Source: Ilex aquifolium (Eukaryota; Streptophyta; Magnoliopsida; Aquifoliales; Aquifoliaceae). From it: a stretch of 64,000 bases of DNA. Where the stretch lies: positions 32,165,780 through 32,229,779 of the forward strand of contig OX637401.1 of the NCBI GenBank assembly GCA_951799425.1, in the 5' to 3' direction. The notes under the pieces are model-generated. The model was not told the origin of the DNA and made no database searches. It was given only the letters and a program-made list of their open reading frames with translations. The position numbers and the translations under genes were made by a program. Of the stretch, positions 1-13,000 are shown piece after piece (positions within the stretch are counted from its first letter, which is position 1; every line of letters starts with the position of its first letter).

Positions 1-754
1 TGTGTTAAACCCAACCTTACACAGGATGTGGTTATCAAATCCTTCTATCAACAGGCACTAACATAAATATTGAGAATTGTGAAAAAAAAAAGAAGAAAAA
101 GTATTGCTAAACCGCAGCTAATTGGAATATTTTGTACTAAACGTATTTTTTGAAAAGCTGCCAAAATCAATGGCTGTAGTTCAAGGTTTCAGGCCTTGTA
201 TGCTAAGCAAGACCTAGTTCCGTAAAGAACTTGTGCTTTGATACAAAATGTGAGAAACACATGTGCTCAAATATAGGTATAATACCATCACTTTGGGAAA
301 GAAGCAGATGATCTCGATACCCCATTTTAGAATTGACACAAACCTCGCAATAAATTAATTAGATGAAATTGCTATTTTGTTGCAAGATTAATAGTACATT
401 TGAAGTGGCAATTACATGGCTGTTAGTCACAATGAAGGTTACAGCACTAATTGAAATAAAAGTTTGAGGTTTGATTGTTTGGAGAACATTGGATAACTAG
501 TTACACAGCAGTACTACTGCATCATCTATATAATCATTATTTTCAAGCCCCGCACTAATTATGATAACTACGACTAAAGAATACCTGACCCACATCCACT
601 ATGCTGCACTCTTCATATATGTACATCAATATCTCACGAGTAATTGGAATCTATCCTGTTTGGTATCTTACTTAACTGCAGTTCCGTGGGTGGATTTCCT
701 CTACTTGGATTCAGAAGATCTAACTGTAAGTGGTAGATCATGAGTCAATTAATG

Positions 755-774
755 CTTCTCTCTCTCTCTCTCTC
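755..774. repeat. (CT)n microsatellite
   Basis: About ten uninterrupted CT dinucleotides, followed closely by a short CA-rich tract. Seen directly; no function inferred. Confidence 0.9.
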
Positions 775-1974
775 AGAGACACAAACACACTTTCAGAGCA
801 GGTAGACCTCACAACTGCACCACTAGCTAGTTTGATTATGGAAAATGCAACTTTTTCTATCTCAGGCATTTGTTAACTTAAACATATTAGATGGGCGGTT
901 GTAAAACATGCACAAATGGGAAAAAAAAAAAAAAAAGCAACCACCATTATGTGACGATTTAGATCTTGCAATCTTATCTAAAAATAGTTTGGTGTAAGCT
1001 TACTCAACTAACATTAGCAGTGGCTGACAGACACCAAAACCAGAATCATTTTATCATAATTGAAATGAGGGTATTGAACATCAGAATAGGCACTGCCTGT
1101 CCCTACTCCCTGAGGTAGATGCTCTGATATTACCAGCCCAGGATGTCCAAGTACCAACCCTGCCCTCCCACATGACGACACTTCATCTGTTTTCTTGCAG
1201 ACGATCACAATAGTAGATGAATTAATAAGTCAAATACAAACATATTGAAAAGGCAAGTATGGCGTTTTGTATTTGCAAACAAAAGATTTGCCCAAGCAAA
1301 AAAAGTTTATGCACACACCTGTGTAATTGAATATATAGCTTGAATGGTGTGCATGTTTTGTTTTTCCTGATTTCTTTTTCTTTCTTATTTCTACTGTTTT
1401 AGTTTAAGCTTTTGTGTGGGTGTGGGTATGCCCTTTTCATTTTTTAAGACTATAGGAGGGTTGGGGGGAAGGGGTTGAATTTTGAGATTCAAAAGAGAGG
1501 AACACATGATTAAACAGTAACTTAATCTGTAACAGCAGGGGGCACAATAAAAATCAGCAAATGTTGCAAGGGGAGCAACATCTTAGAGATTGTGAAATTG
1601 CAAAAGATGATAGTAGTTGTAAAATTGGAAGAAAGTAATGTAGTGTATTGTCTAGTGTCAGCTGAAAAGCTAGCCTAAGACTTGATAGGTTGGCTGTGAA
1701 AGCTAAGGAAACATATATATCTGACAGTGATATCAAAGGAATTTAGCTGGCTAGGTACGAAGTCAACTGTACAATCATTTTTCCAAGCAATAGGAATGAA
1801 GCAGAACAGTTCATTCCACTGCCCAGTTGTGTGACAAAAGGATATAAAATCAAGATATTTGTACACACACTATAGAGGGAGGGACACGTTGTAAAACAAA
1901 AGGAGATCATTAGTTGACATGATAAGATTGGGCTCTCTCGAATTACAAGGGCTGCAATATCGCACAAGGACGAG

Positions 1975-2005
1975 GCGCATCCTCATCCTCATCCTCATCC
2001 TCCTC
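1975..2005. repeat. (CATCCT)n short tandem repeat
   Basis: Four copies of a six-base CATCCT-like unit in a C-rich context. Read on the minus strand it is GAGGAT-rich. Seen directly. Confidence 0.85.
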
Positions 2006-2860
2006 GCAGCCGAAGTGACAAAATAAACCTTTGTTCAAAAAGGAATAAGGAGTAGACTATGGTACATCCCACAAGTTTTTCGGTACCATACTGAAAAGCA
2101 AAAAACTGGACAATCTTGATGTGATCTACCTAATCTACTTGCCCACCGTGGAAGTAAAAGCACACAATTGGGACACTGCGAATGACATCTCTAGCAAAGT
2201 CTTTAAGGGGTACTCTCGGAATGGAACATTTCCTCTTGAGAGAACCTATAACAAAATTTTGTAAATTCGATTGTGAAATTAAGTCATGCTATGACACATG
2301 GAAGTTACAAGTGATAAATCCTCTCATTTGCAACCAATATACAAATTAAACTTAAAACTCTAAGGTCATGACAATTGAATAATATTTATTGGGTACTAAA
2401 AAGCCTCAACTAATATCTTAACGAATTAGGTGGCTGGTGATATAGTTAAATTTATATATACTTCTATTAGAAAAGTTTAATGCCTATAATTATAACAATA
2501 TAATTGGATAACATCATTAAATTTATATTTTAAGTTAAGTTTTTACATCCAATAATATTACTTGTACCAATACCAATGACCATCCCTCTTTTTGAAATGC
2601 TTGAGCCAGTTATTATCACTCAAGAATCAAAATTTTATTTTGGAACATTATTTCGATTATTTTAGAAACGAAAACCTTTCGATATGTTTCAAAAACATTT
2701 CGACTTCGTTTTAAAAATATAATAAAAAAATTTAAGAATTATTTATTCCGAAACAATTGTGCAAATATATTGAAACATTATAAAATACCTCAAAACCTTT
2801 AATTCGCACTGTGAAACCCAATCAAAATGAATGTTGGCATTGTGCTTGCATCGTTTGACT

Positions 2861-3291
2861 TAGGGGTGTAACTTGGGCGGGCTAACCCGATTTCAATCCG
2901 AGCCCAACCTAAAAAAATTAGGGCTTGGGATAGGGTTTTTAATACTTGGGTTGGGCTTGGACAAAAAAATCTCAACCCGAATTCAATTTGGGCGGGCCTC
3001 GGGTTGAGCCATCGGGTTCAACCCAAATTAATACTATATAAATACAATTTTATCCTAGGGTTAATCTCAACTCAAGTCTGCGCCTTCCTTAAACCCTCAC
3101 TCACTCTCAGTCTCTCTCGGTCTCTCACTCTCAGATTCGAGGCTTCCAAATAGCTCGCCCGAATTAAACTCGGGCAGTGCTCGGGTTGAGTTTCTCAACC
3201 CGAGGTAGGGTTAGAGTTATAGTTAGGGTTAAAGATTATATACTTAGGGTTGACTATCCAACCCGTTCAATCCGCCCGAGTTGCACCCCTA
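2861..3291. mobile_element. hAT-type MITE with 8-bp target-site duplication
   Basis: The element begins TAGGGGTGTAACTTGGGCGG and ends CCGCCCGAGTTGCACCCCTA, so the first and last 20 bases are near-perfect inverted repeats. It is flanked by the direct repeat GTTTGACT (2853-2860 and 3292-3299). A TAGGGGTG-type terminus with an 8-bp duplication is characteristic of the hAT superfamily (established knowledge). The interior is rich in GGGTTGG/CCAACCC-type subterminal repeats and contains no transposase frame, so this is a non-autonomous miniature element of 431 bp. Confidence 0.85.
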
Positions 3292-3888
3292 GTTTGACTT
3301 GTACTCTAAAATACAGTTATTGAACTTCTCCTTTCTACCGGATCCGAGATCGGTTAGTGGCTCATTATTCGAATAAATGAAAATACATAATATCAATAGA
3401 ATAGCCTATTCTTGGATCACATGATCTTGATTGAAAGAGTCAAGTTTACAGATCAGGATGATATCCTGACATTAAGAGGAAACTCGAAAAATACTTCAAA
3501 ATATTAAAATTTCGATTCTATCGTTAATTCATTTCGATTTTCTTAAAGATAAAATTGAGAAAACTGTGCACAATTATGGACAAACAAAGCAATCGTGTCC
3601 AATTTTGAGTTGCTTGAATATAGGAGAAAAACAAAAGGAAAAATAGAAAGCAAAGGACATTCAAACAACGTCGTATTGATTTGGTTTCCAGTACACCGTA
3701 TTCGAACTGGGACTGGGACTGGGTCTGGGTCTGGGTGTTGTTCCAAACATCGTTCGTTGTGTATACTAACTACGCTTCTGGGACTCTTCTGTTAATCAAA
3801 AAATCCTACAGGTCTTGTGTTGGACTCCATGGAATCTCCCTACTTCTCCTTGAAAATGGAGGGAGCTTAAACTGCAGTGTTCGCGAAA
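3292..3888. other. Presumed promoter and leader of the GFS12 gene
   Basis: AT-rich upstream DNA ending in a short leader before the ATG at 3889. It includes an imperfect GGGACT/GGGTCT tandem repeat around 3703-3742. I cannot place a TATA box or transcription start with confidence. Confidence 0.4.
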
Positions 3889-4035
3889 ATGGAAAATCGA
3901 ATGTGCTTTGAGTGTCTTCAACGCCAAATTCAATCAGATTTCTCTGACAAACTCATCTTCTCCTATGGCCTCTCAGATTCTGCTCTCCCCTTCGGCTCCA
4001 GCGCCATCGTTCAGGTACTCTGCGTACTGGTTTTT

Positions 4036-4068
<33 letters not shown>

Positions 4069-7000
4069 GCACATAGTATTTTCTGTTCATGTTTTGTTAA
4101 ATTTTGCTGCAGACGTCGAATTCTAATGGAGAGGGTTCGTCTCAATTTATATTGGTGTATATACCGAGGCAAAAAGACGATTGCTTGACCAACTACGTGT
4201 ACGATCATCTCATATTTACATATTTGTTCATTTATTTATTTTGCGATGTCCTGTTGAGAGATTTAAGCTCTTGCGAAGCTATCTGCTGTAATTTCTAATG
4301 GATGATATTCGTCATGCCTTACACAAAGTGGGAAAAACAAAATCCGTCATTAGAAGGCGTTTAGAAATGGGAATTTCTGTATATACTTATTTTTTGCTAC
4401 AAGGTACAATGCTACTAATTTAACCTTTGGAAATTTATCAGTCAGAATGTTGAACTTAATGCCAGTGATAATTTGTTAAAATGTGAGGCCTGTTGGGTCT
4501 ACGATGTGGACAAATTCACTTAGTTTTTTGAATTGAAGGTCATGAGAAGGACTTACCCTAAACACTTGATCAAAAATAAAAGGCACTTGTATTTACATTC
4601 ACGTGTATGCACTAATTACAAAAAAAAAAAAAAACAATCAATGTAGGTAGAAATTAACCTAGAAATCTAACATGTTCAACAGTTACTTTGGGAATGGGGG
4701 CATTTACTTCATCGCAAGTCCACCGGTTTTTCTACTTCCACGGACTCCATTAAGCACATCTCCCTTGCAACTGCACAATGACTTATAATGTGATTCATTG
4801 TCTTCATCGCTCCTGCACCTAAAACTCCTTTTTATAGTAATCTTACTTCATCTTCTCTGTATCATTGGTTTAAACTGGCTTCTAGAGTTGCTGTGATAAC
4901 AAGAAACACTGCCTTTGTCAGGGCTAATGTCCACCAAGAGCCTCGCCAAGGAAAATGATGAATTTTTTTGCCACTAAAGTGACTTAAAAGTATTCCACAG
5001 AAGTCTCCTGCCCACTCAAACTTCCAATACTCTCATCGCTCTGAAAAACGTGCTGTGTAGGCAGATGTGGTAAGTAGTTTACATGTTCCATAGTTGAGAC
5101 ATTCCTGTTCCCTACAGCCATAAACTGCTTTGGAAACAATTCCTTGAAAGCCATGTTCCTGCACCATCCATTTTATCAAATCTGATTCTCTGCCAGCTGT
5201 ACCATTCACCTCCCCTCCCTCGGTATCCATCCCTTATGTGTCCCCCCACTTTATTTCTACCAGTCTCCTTCACAATCTATCCCTCTCCAGCTCACACATA
5301 TGGAGTCAGCCAGTCTTCCCAAGAAGCGCTCAATACGACCAACATCTGATGTTATGGAATCCTCACCCTCAAACACCTCCGGAGTATGGATGGCACAGTA
5401 TACCAACACCAACTTTGACACATAAGTGGTGAAATTTTACTACCCAACTATCTTATTCTGGATTCTTGAATTTTTAGTCATGTACCAGCATGTTCTAGAT
5501 AATGGGGGTTTGAATGGGGCCACCTTTGAGGCAGGATTACTAAATACAAAATATTCATTGGAGTGATCTTATTTGAGTTCTGATTATTAGAGCATCCAAC
5601 CCAAAAACCAATTGACAATGAGTGGAGGGGCCCCTTAAGCATATGAATCAACCTCATTCCATGTGAAATACAAGCTCAATTTACACTGATATGATGTGGT
5701 CGGGTTGCTTTCTTCTTTGCAGTGATGAGTATTGTCCGGAAGATTTTGAAGGCAGTGGTACCAGTGGGATGGCTGACACAATATCAGTGGTAGCAAATGA
5801 AGACCAAGCAGAGGTCAGTGATGGAACACACGAAGAAAGAAGTAAAACTACACTAGGAACTTCCTTGAATGAATCTAGATGTTTGTCCAATGATGGCAGA
5901 GAAACATTTCTAGCTGGATTAGGTTGCAAAAGTTTGACCTGTAACTTTTCTGGTAGGTTTTCTTGCTCAAGGACAATCACTGCCTTGGCTCCTATTGCTC
6001 ATATTGGAATTTCATCCTATGGTGCATTCAAAGAGCTTGCTTTAAGCTTCTTATCTGGGTTTGCTGAAGATCATATTTTGTGCTCACTTAGTTCCCTCTT
6101 AGAAGGAAAAGCAACGGGACGGGACAGCATAAATTTTCTCAGTTTAACTGGGATACCATCATTTGAGGACTCCTTTCCTGGCTGCGTAAGGCATCCAAAC
6201 ATAGCTCCCATTCTGGGGATTCTGAAAACATCCAGTCATATTAATTTACTGTTTCCAAAAAGTCCTTACACCTTGGAAAATATTCTTCATTATATTCCCA
6301 ATGCTTTAAAGTCTGATTGGCATATAAGTTTCTTAATCTACCAGCTACTCTCTGCCTTGGCTCACATGCATGGTTTAGGGCTTCCCCATGGTAATATATG
6401 CCCATCAAATGTAATGTTGACTGATTCATGCTGGTGTTGGCTGCGCATTGGTGATAGACCACAGTTAAGCTCCAATGCTAGTTCAAGTGGTAAAGAATGC
6501 TCTGTCCTCCCTTCTTCCAGGGTAGCTTGCTGCATTGAAGGTTGTCCTTCTCAAGCACTTTATGCCGATTTGAAGCTTTCCAAATCTATAGATTGGCATT
6601 CTTGTTTCAACTGTTGGTGGAGTGGAGAGTTGAGTAACTTTGATTATCTGCTCATCTTAAACAGATTAGCTGGGAGAAGGTGGGGTGACCACAGATTTCA
6701 TACGGTTATGCCATGGGTTATAGATTTTAGCGTAATACCTGATGAAAATAATGACGTAGGGTGGCGAAATTTAACTAAGAGCAAGTGGCGATTGGCAAAA
6801 GGTGATGAACAGTTGGACTTTACGTATTCAACATCCGAAATCCCACATCATGTGTCAGATGAATGCCTCTCTGAACTGGCTGTCTGCAGTTACAAAGCAA
6901 GGAGGCTACCTTTGGGTGTTCTGCGTGTGGCTGTTCGTTCAGTCTATGAACCAAATGAATATCCTTCTACTATGCAAAGACTTTACCAGTGGACCCCTGA

Positions 7001-10000
7001 TGAGTGCATCCCTGAATTCTACTGTGATCCCCAGATTTTTTATTCTCTACATTCTGGTATGTCTGATTTGGCAGTACCTTCATGGGCGAGTTCTCCTGAA
7101 GAATTCATTATACTGCATAGAGATGCTTTAGAAAGCAACCGAGTTTCACGCCAAATTCATCATTGGATTGACATCACCTTTGGATACAAAATGTCTGGTG
7201 GGGCAGCTGTTGCAGCCAAGAATGTTATGTTGCCTGCATCGGCGCCCACAATGCCGAGATCAGTTGGACGCCGCCAGCTTTTTATTCAACCACACCCTGC
7301 TAGACGATGTGCTACCAGGAAAGATCATGACAGTACCTCAGGGTCAGCTCCGTCACAAGTGAATGCAGTTGTGAACAAGCAACTTCTCCTTCTTGAAACT
7401 GCTCGTTTGCAAGAATTGGAAGAAGCAGCTGCATTTTGTGAACATGCTCGTTATTTAGATCCTTTGTATAGCTACCGTCTAAAAGATCCTGTGAAGGATG
7501 GGTCTTCTGCAGAAGAACTTCTGATCGATAGTTCAGGGAAAAATACATCTAGAACACATAATTATGGCTTCAACTATATGCTGCCATCAGTTATTTTAAA
7601 CTATCTTCTCGAGAATATTGAGTTGGATGATGAAAGTTCTGTGGGATATCAAGAGCTACTGCTTTGGAAGCAGAAATCATCTTGTTCAAGGATTTCTTCT
7701 GAGGATATTGCACAGGACATATTTTCAATTGGTTGCATTTTAGCAGAACTTCATTTGAGGAGGCCACTTTTTGATCCGACCTCATTAGCTGTGTACTTGG
7801 AAAGTGGTGCTTTACCTAGATTGTTGCAGGAACTTCCCCCTCACACTGAAGTGCTTGTTGAAGCATGCATTCGAAAGGATTGGAAGAGGTATAAGTTTGT
7901 AAATTCCCTTGTCTTTCCTAAATGTGGTTAACAGTGGACTTCAAAGTGTTTCCTTGTTTATTTTGTCATATCTATTCTATTTGGTACTTTGCAAAGAGTT
8001 AAAATATAGTTTTCTTTTTTTTATAGAAGGCCTTCTGCCAAGTGTCTTTTGGAATCTCCATACTTCCCACCAACAGTCCGGTCATCCTATTTATTTCTAG
8101 CTCCACTTCAACTTTTAGCAAAAGATGGATCACGTCTTCGTTATGCTGCAAGTTTTGCGAAACGAGGAGCCCTCAAAACAATGGGGAATTTTGCAGCTGA
8201 AATGTGTGCTTTCCATTGTTTACCTCTTGTGGTGATTCGTTTGTCAGATACTGAAGCTGACTGGGCTTATGTACTACTGAAAGAATTCTTGAAGTGTCTG
8301 AATCAGAAAGCTATAAAGACACTTGTCGTACCTGCCATCCAGAAGATTCTACAGGCTAGTTGTAAACTTTGTTTTTAAACATGTGGCTGGTGTACATGGC
8401 CTCATTTTTGACATCTTACATGATGAGACATTTGTTCCAGGCCACAGGTTATTCACATTTGAAACTTTCTCTTCTTCAAGACTCATTTGTGCAGGAGGTG
8501 TGGAACCAAATCGGTAAACATGCATATCTAGAGACATTACATCCTCTGGTTATATCGAATGTGTATGTTGCTACTCATAAAAGTTCAGCTGCTGCCGCTT
8601 CTGTGCTGCTGATCGGCTCTAGTGAAGAGCTTGGGGTACCAATTACAGTTCATCAGGTCAAGCCAAATTTATTTTTCTCAGTTTTGTGATTTGACAGATG
8701 AAGGGATTTAAGGATTCTGTTCTGTTAATGTTGAAGATAATATTTTTTGATTTTTGGAGCCTTTTATTGAAACACTCTAACCTTTCAGCCATTACACAGA
8801 CAATCTTACCTCTGGTACACTGTTTCGGGAAAGGGCTTTCCAGTGATGGGATTGATGTTGTTGTTAGAATTGGTATTTTCAGTTTATTCGCTCAGGGACT
8901 CTTATTTTATCTGAAAATTGCTTCTTCAATTGGCTAAACGTCTGTTTTTACTTTTCAGGCAGTCTTTTTGGAGAGAATTTTGTTGTCAAACAGATTCTAC
9001 CACTACTGAGAAATGTTATTCGTCGTTGTATTGATGTTTCATATGTGAATAAGCCTGAACCTATGCAGAGTTGGAGCATTTTAGCCCTTATGGATTGTCT
9101 AATGGCATTAGATGGTCTTATTGCAGTCTTACCGAGGGAGGTGGCTGTAAAAGAGCTTATTGAAGTATGAGACTTGATCTGCACTTCTAATTAAGTTGGT
9201 TGGGTTCGTTCCTATTTTGAGCACCTGAATTGACAAATTAATTGCATGTTCACGATAACTAATGCAGGAAGGAAGTTGCCCATATGTTCGGATTCTCATG
9301 CATACCCATTTGGGAATTCCGGTGCTCCAGGTGTGCCACAGTTTTGATTTGTTTTGGTTAGATCGTCATCATGCATGTCGAAACGGAAATTATATCCATA
9401 ACATTTCCTTTGTTCCTTTCCCTTTTCTGAAAGGGCATGGAATTTTGTGCCCTTTTTTTGGTCAGAAATTTTTGTGCCCTTTAATTGTCAAATTAGTATA
9501 CAAATGTGTTGTGTATGGCATAAAAATGTGTCTTATTTGGATAAACAATGAGAAGGTCTAGAGTGCACTATGTCTGAAATTCTTCTCTTGTTATCATGCT
9601 CTGCATCATCTACTGCAGAAGACCTACACTTCAGATGCAAACCTTTTTTATTTGATAATGCAGACAAGCAGATCTTGCTATCCACTTTAATCCATTAGAT
9701 CTGTCCATTATGATGCTTTAGGTTTAGGCATCCTTTTGAAAACACGTGTTTGATACACAGGGATATTTCTATTTTTGTTTATAATCATTTTCCCATGATA
9801 AGACTGTCTCATTGTCTTGTGGCCGTCATGGATTCGAGTCACAGAAATATTCCTCTCTCATGTGCGGGTAAGGGTTGCATACATATACCTTTCCTTGACC
9901 TTGTAGTGGCGGATTTTTTATTGATTGCCCCTTTTTTAATTTTTTTTTTTTTTTGCGGGTTGTGATTTCCGAATACATGGAACAAATATTTATGACAGTA

Positions 10001-13000
10001 GAGTTGAATAACACTACGAAGCTGTGAATAAAAAAGTTTCATTATTTTTTGCTGCAAAATTCCTAGAGACTAAATTCTCCTGAAAATTTTGTGAGAAACC
10101 AGGCTGGTGGTAAAGGAGTCCATTTATTAGTTTGACGGTGATATGATTTTGAAGTAAAATCAGTATGTTATAAACTACACTTGAAACATGCTATGAACTA
10201 TATTGCAAGCAATCTTGGAGATTTGAAGAGAATAGTGGATAACAACTAATCAATAACCTTCCCTGGCAACGGGGAAAATTACCTTTTCTTTAACCTCATC
10301 CCCTTCCCCTTCTCTCTCCCCCCTCCCCCCCCCGAATAAAAATAAAAATAAAACTAATAACATGCCTGAAAAGATATAAGTGATGAATGAAGTAAAATTG
10401 CAAGTAGCCGAGCACATACAGAGTTACAAGATTAGAATAATGTTATGATGAAAAATTGTTGCAAGGAACAACTAACTAGTTTAAGACTGACAATCCAATG
10501 CTGCTTCCTTTCATGTAAAAATGTGAACCTTTCCTTGCTAAACGGTAGATGTGAGCTGTAAAATGACCTTCAGTAGAGCTACTGGTGCAAAGATGCCCTT
10601 TTTGTTTTTGTTTTGTTTTGTTTTTTTTTTTTGTGTGGGGGGGGGGGGGGGGGGTGGTGTTGGTCTTATAGTTGTGCTTCTTTTATGAAGTCATTAAATT
10701 GGAGTGCATTTTGCCTGAGGCAAAGACCTATGTCACTCCTCCAGGAATGGGTGAGCAGTTTTTGAATGTGCAATGCCCCTCTGATACTCCCTAGGATTCC
10801 CTCCCAACACCTTGCTGATGTGAGATTTTAAGTGCAAATTCCCATAGCCGTCAAGACATTGACATGCTTTTTTCGAGTTACAAATATAAGCAGAAATAGG
10901 TCCACTTCAATTTAGTTCTACTTTGTGATTCAATTAGACTATTCTGAAGTTCCTCATTCATAGTGTATCATCGTTTCTTCTTCTTATTGCCCCACCTTTT
11001 TTTTGCTAGCCTTATAAATTACAGTGCTGCTACAATCCCTCTGTTTGCCAGGCTGCTGCTACAGGTCTCATTGCAGTTTGTCAGCAAATTGGGCCAGATT
11101 TAACAGCATTGCATGTCCTGCCAAAACTCAAAGAGCTATTTGATGAGCTTGCTTTCTCTCAGGAGACCACCAGTGGTTTTGGTTCTCTGGGTGGAAGCCT
11201 GAAAATTTTCAACACCAAAGGTGATGAGGAAGATCAACCCGAAAGACGTATGGACCTTGTGTGGGTTCCAGTTCTCTTTCATATCATTTCATGAAATTTC
11301 GTTTAGGAAAGTGTCAGGAATGGTTAAGCACTTGACTTTCTTGTCTTGTTTAGCATGTGGATTAATTGGACATTTGCAGGTTGCTTTTGTATCCTCATTT
11401 CGCATCTCTTCTTGGAATAGAAAAACTTCGTCAGTGCTGTGCCACGTGGTTGCTTCTTGAGCAGTTTCTTTTACGTCGTCATAATTGGAAGGTATGCTTT
11501 TCTCATGCTTCCAAAGATAGTATTTCCTTGTTATTATGAAGATCAATGCTACATGGTTACACATGTGAATACTAGTTGCACCTCTTTTTTCTGAACCTGT
11601 CATGATTCAGTGGGAATACACAGGGGAACCTGCACGAAGTGGTTCAGAATTTAGAGATGCTAGAAGTCCTAGTTTCAGCAAGAGCTCAACATCTGAATAC
11701 AGTCCTGCCAAAATGTTGCTAAATGGGGTAGGGTGGTCAATACCGCAGTCACAAGGAAATAGAGGTGCCAAAAACTTGATGCCTCAAAAACAAATATACA
11801 ATCAACATAATAATCTAGTTGAGAGGCATGTAACAACCTCAACTTTTGGAAAGCATGAACCTTGGTATTGGTTCCCCAGCACAGCAGCTAGCTGGGAAGG
11901 GCCTGAGTTTCTTGGTCGTCCTGGAAATATAAAGGAGGAACTTCAATGGAAAATCAGATCATCTATTATACACTCTGTCCGTGCACATCATGGAGCACTA
12001 AGGTCTTTTGCTGTTTGCCGAGATGAGTGCACAGTCTTCTCAGCCGGAGTTGGTCCAGGATTCAGGGGAACTGTTCAGAAGTGGGAATTGTCAAGAATTG
12101 ATTGTCTATCTGGATACTATGGCCATGATGAGGTTTGTTCTTTTATCCCGTAAATTAATTTGATCGTTTGTATTACTATTTGCAGCAATCGTACTGTTGA
12201 GTTTAGAAAAGCCTGCTCCATTTTTTTGGTTAATTTTTCATGCTTGCTGATATAAAATATTTGCATTGCGCAAATATGCAAACGAGAAACAATTTCTTAT
12301 GTTGCTTTAATTTTCAATGTAGAGATCTCTATGCTCCTAACACGTACTCTGCAAAATTGAAATTTATTAATGCCTGTGTTGCAGTGCATATAATGCCACC
12401 TTTCTTTTTGGCCTGTTTTGGTTGTTAAATTTGTTCCTTGTACTGTAATCGAGGAGTTCAATATTGTGCTGTAAGGCTTACTTGTAATTAAAAGATTGAA
12501 GCAATTGCTTAGTATGATGCTTCCTTATACATTGGGTTTGGCAGAAAATTTTACAAAAAAACAGCAACTCGGTTATATAAAACTTCGGACCAAAAACAAA
12601 AAATGTAGAACTTATAATATAGATGATGCAAATGCTCTTTTGATTTTTCATGGGTGAAAACAAAAGAAATGCTATCAAATTAGTGGAGTACCTGAATGCC
12701 TTTGCCTCCACTAGCAATCGTAAAGCAATCCCTTCTTTCCTTCTACTGCTGTTATCTGCTGTAAGCCAAACTTCTCTTTTCCAAATTACGTATTATTTAA
12801 CAGCTAATCTGTTATTTAACAATATACTACTTTTACTGAATATTTAATTTGAGTAGATATGGATTATTCTTGTTGATACCTGATTGTCTTTCGATGTATT
12901 TGCACTTGGTAATGTTTAGTTACAATAGCTCTCAACTGATTTTTTGTATGCATGGCATTTAATTGGTTTTGCATGCTTTGAAAGAACTTTCAGTCCTTTA

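Larger units (their letters stand above)
1..2860. other. Spacer left of GFS12, no supported gene
   Basis: No reading frame here has splice context or a family motif that I recognise. Short open frames exist (for example minus-strand 1208-1014) but contain no known domain. The stretch holds simple repeats and AT-rich DNA. The 3' end of a gene lying to the left of the window could reach into the first kilobase, but I cannot support one. Confidence 0.6.
9331..11051. other. GFS12 intron 8, 1.7 kb
   Basis: The longest intron of the gene. It contains a SINE-like segment, a long T tract near 9940-9955, a C-rich stretch near 10310-10335 and an 18-base G run. No exon-like sequence was seen. Confidence 0.6.

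Noticed and set aside
1014-1208. Minus-strand frame with a glycine/valine-rich translation near the left edge
   Set aside because: A CTGCAAG acceptor-like context exists but the protein matches no family I know and no neighbouring exon could be joined.
4770-5450. A gene on the minus strand within GFS12 intron 2
   Set aside because: Only a short LINE-like zinc-finger frame is suggestive; the rest has no continuous coding frame.
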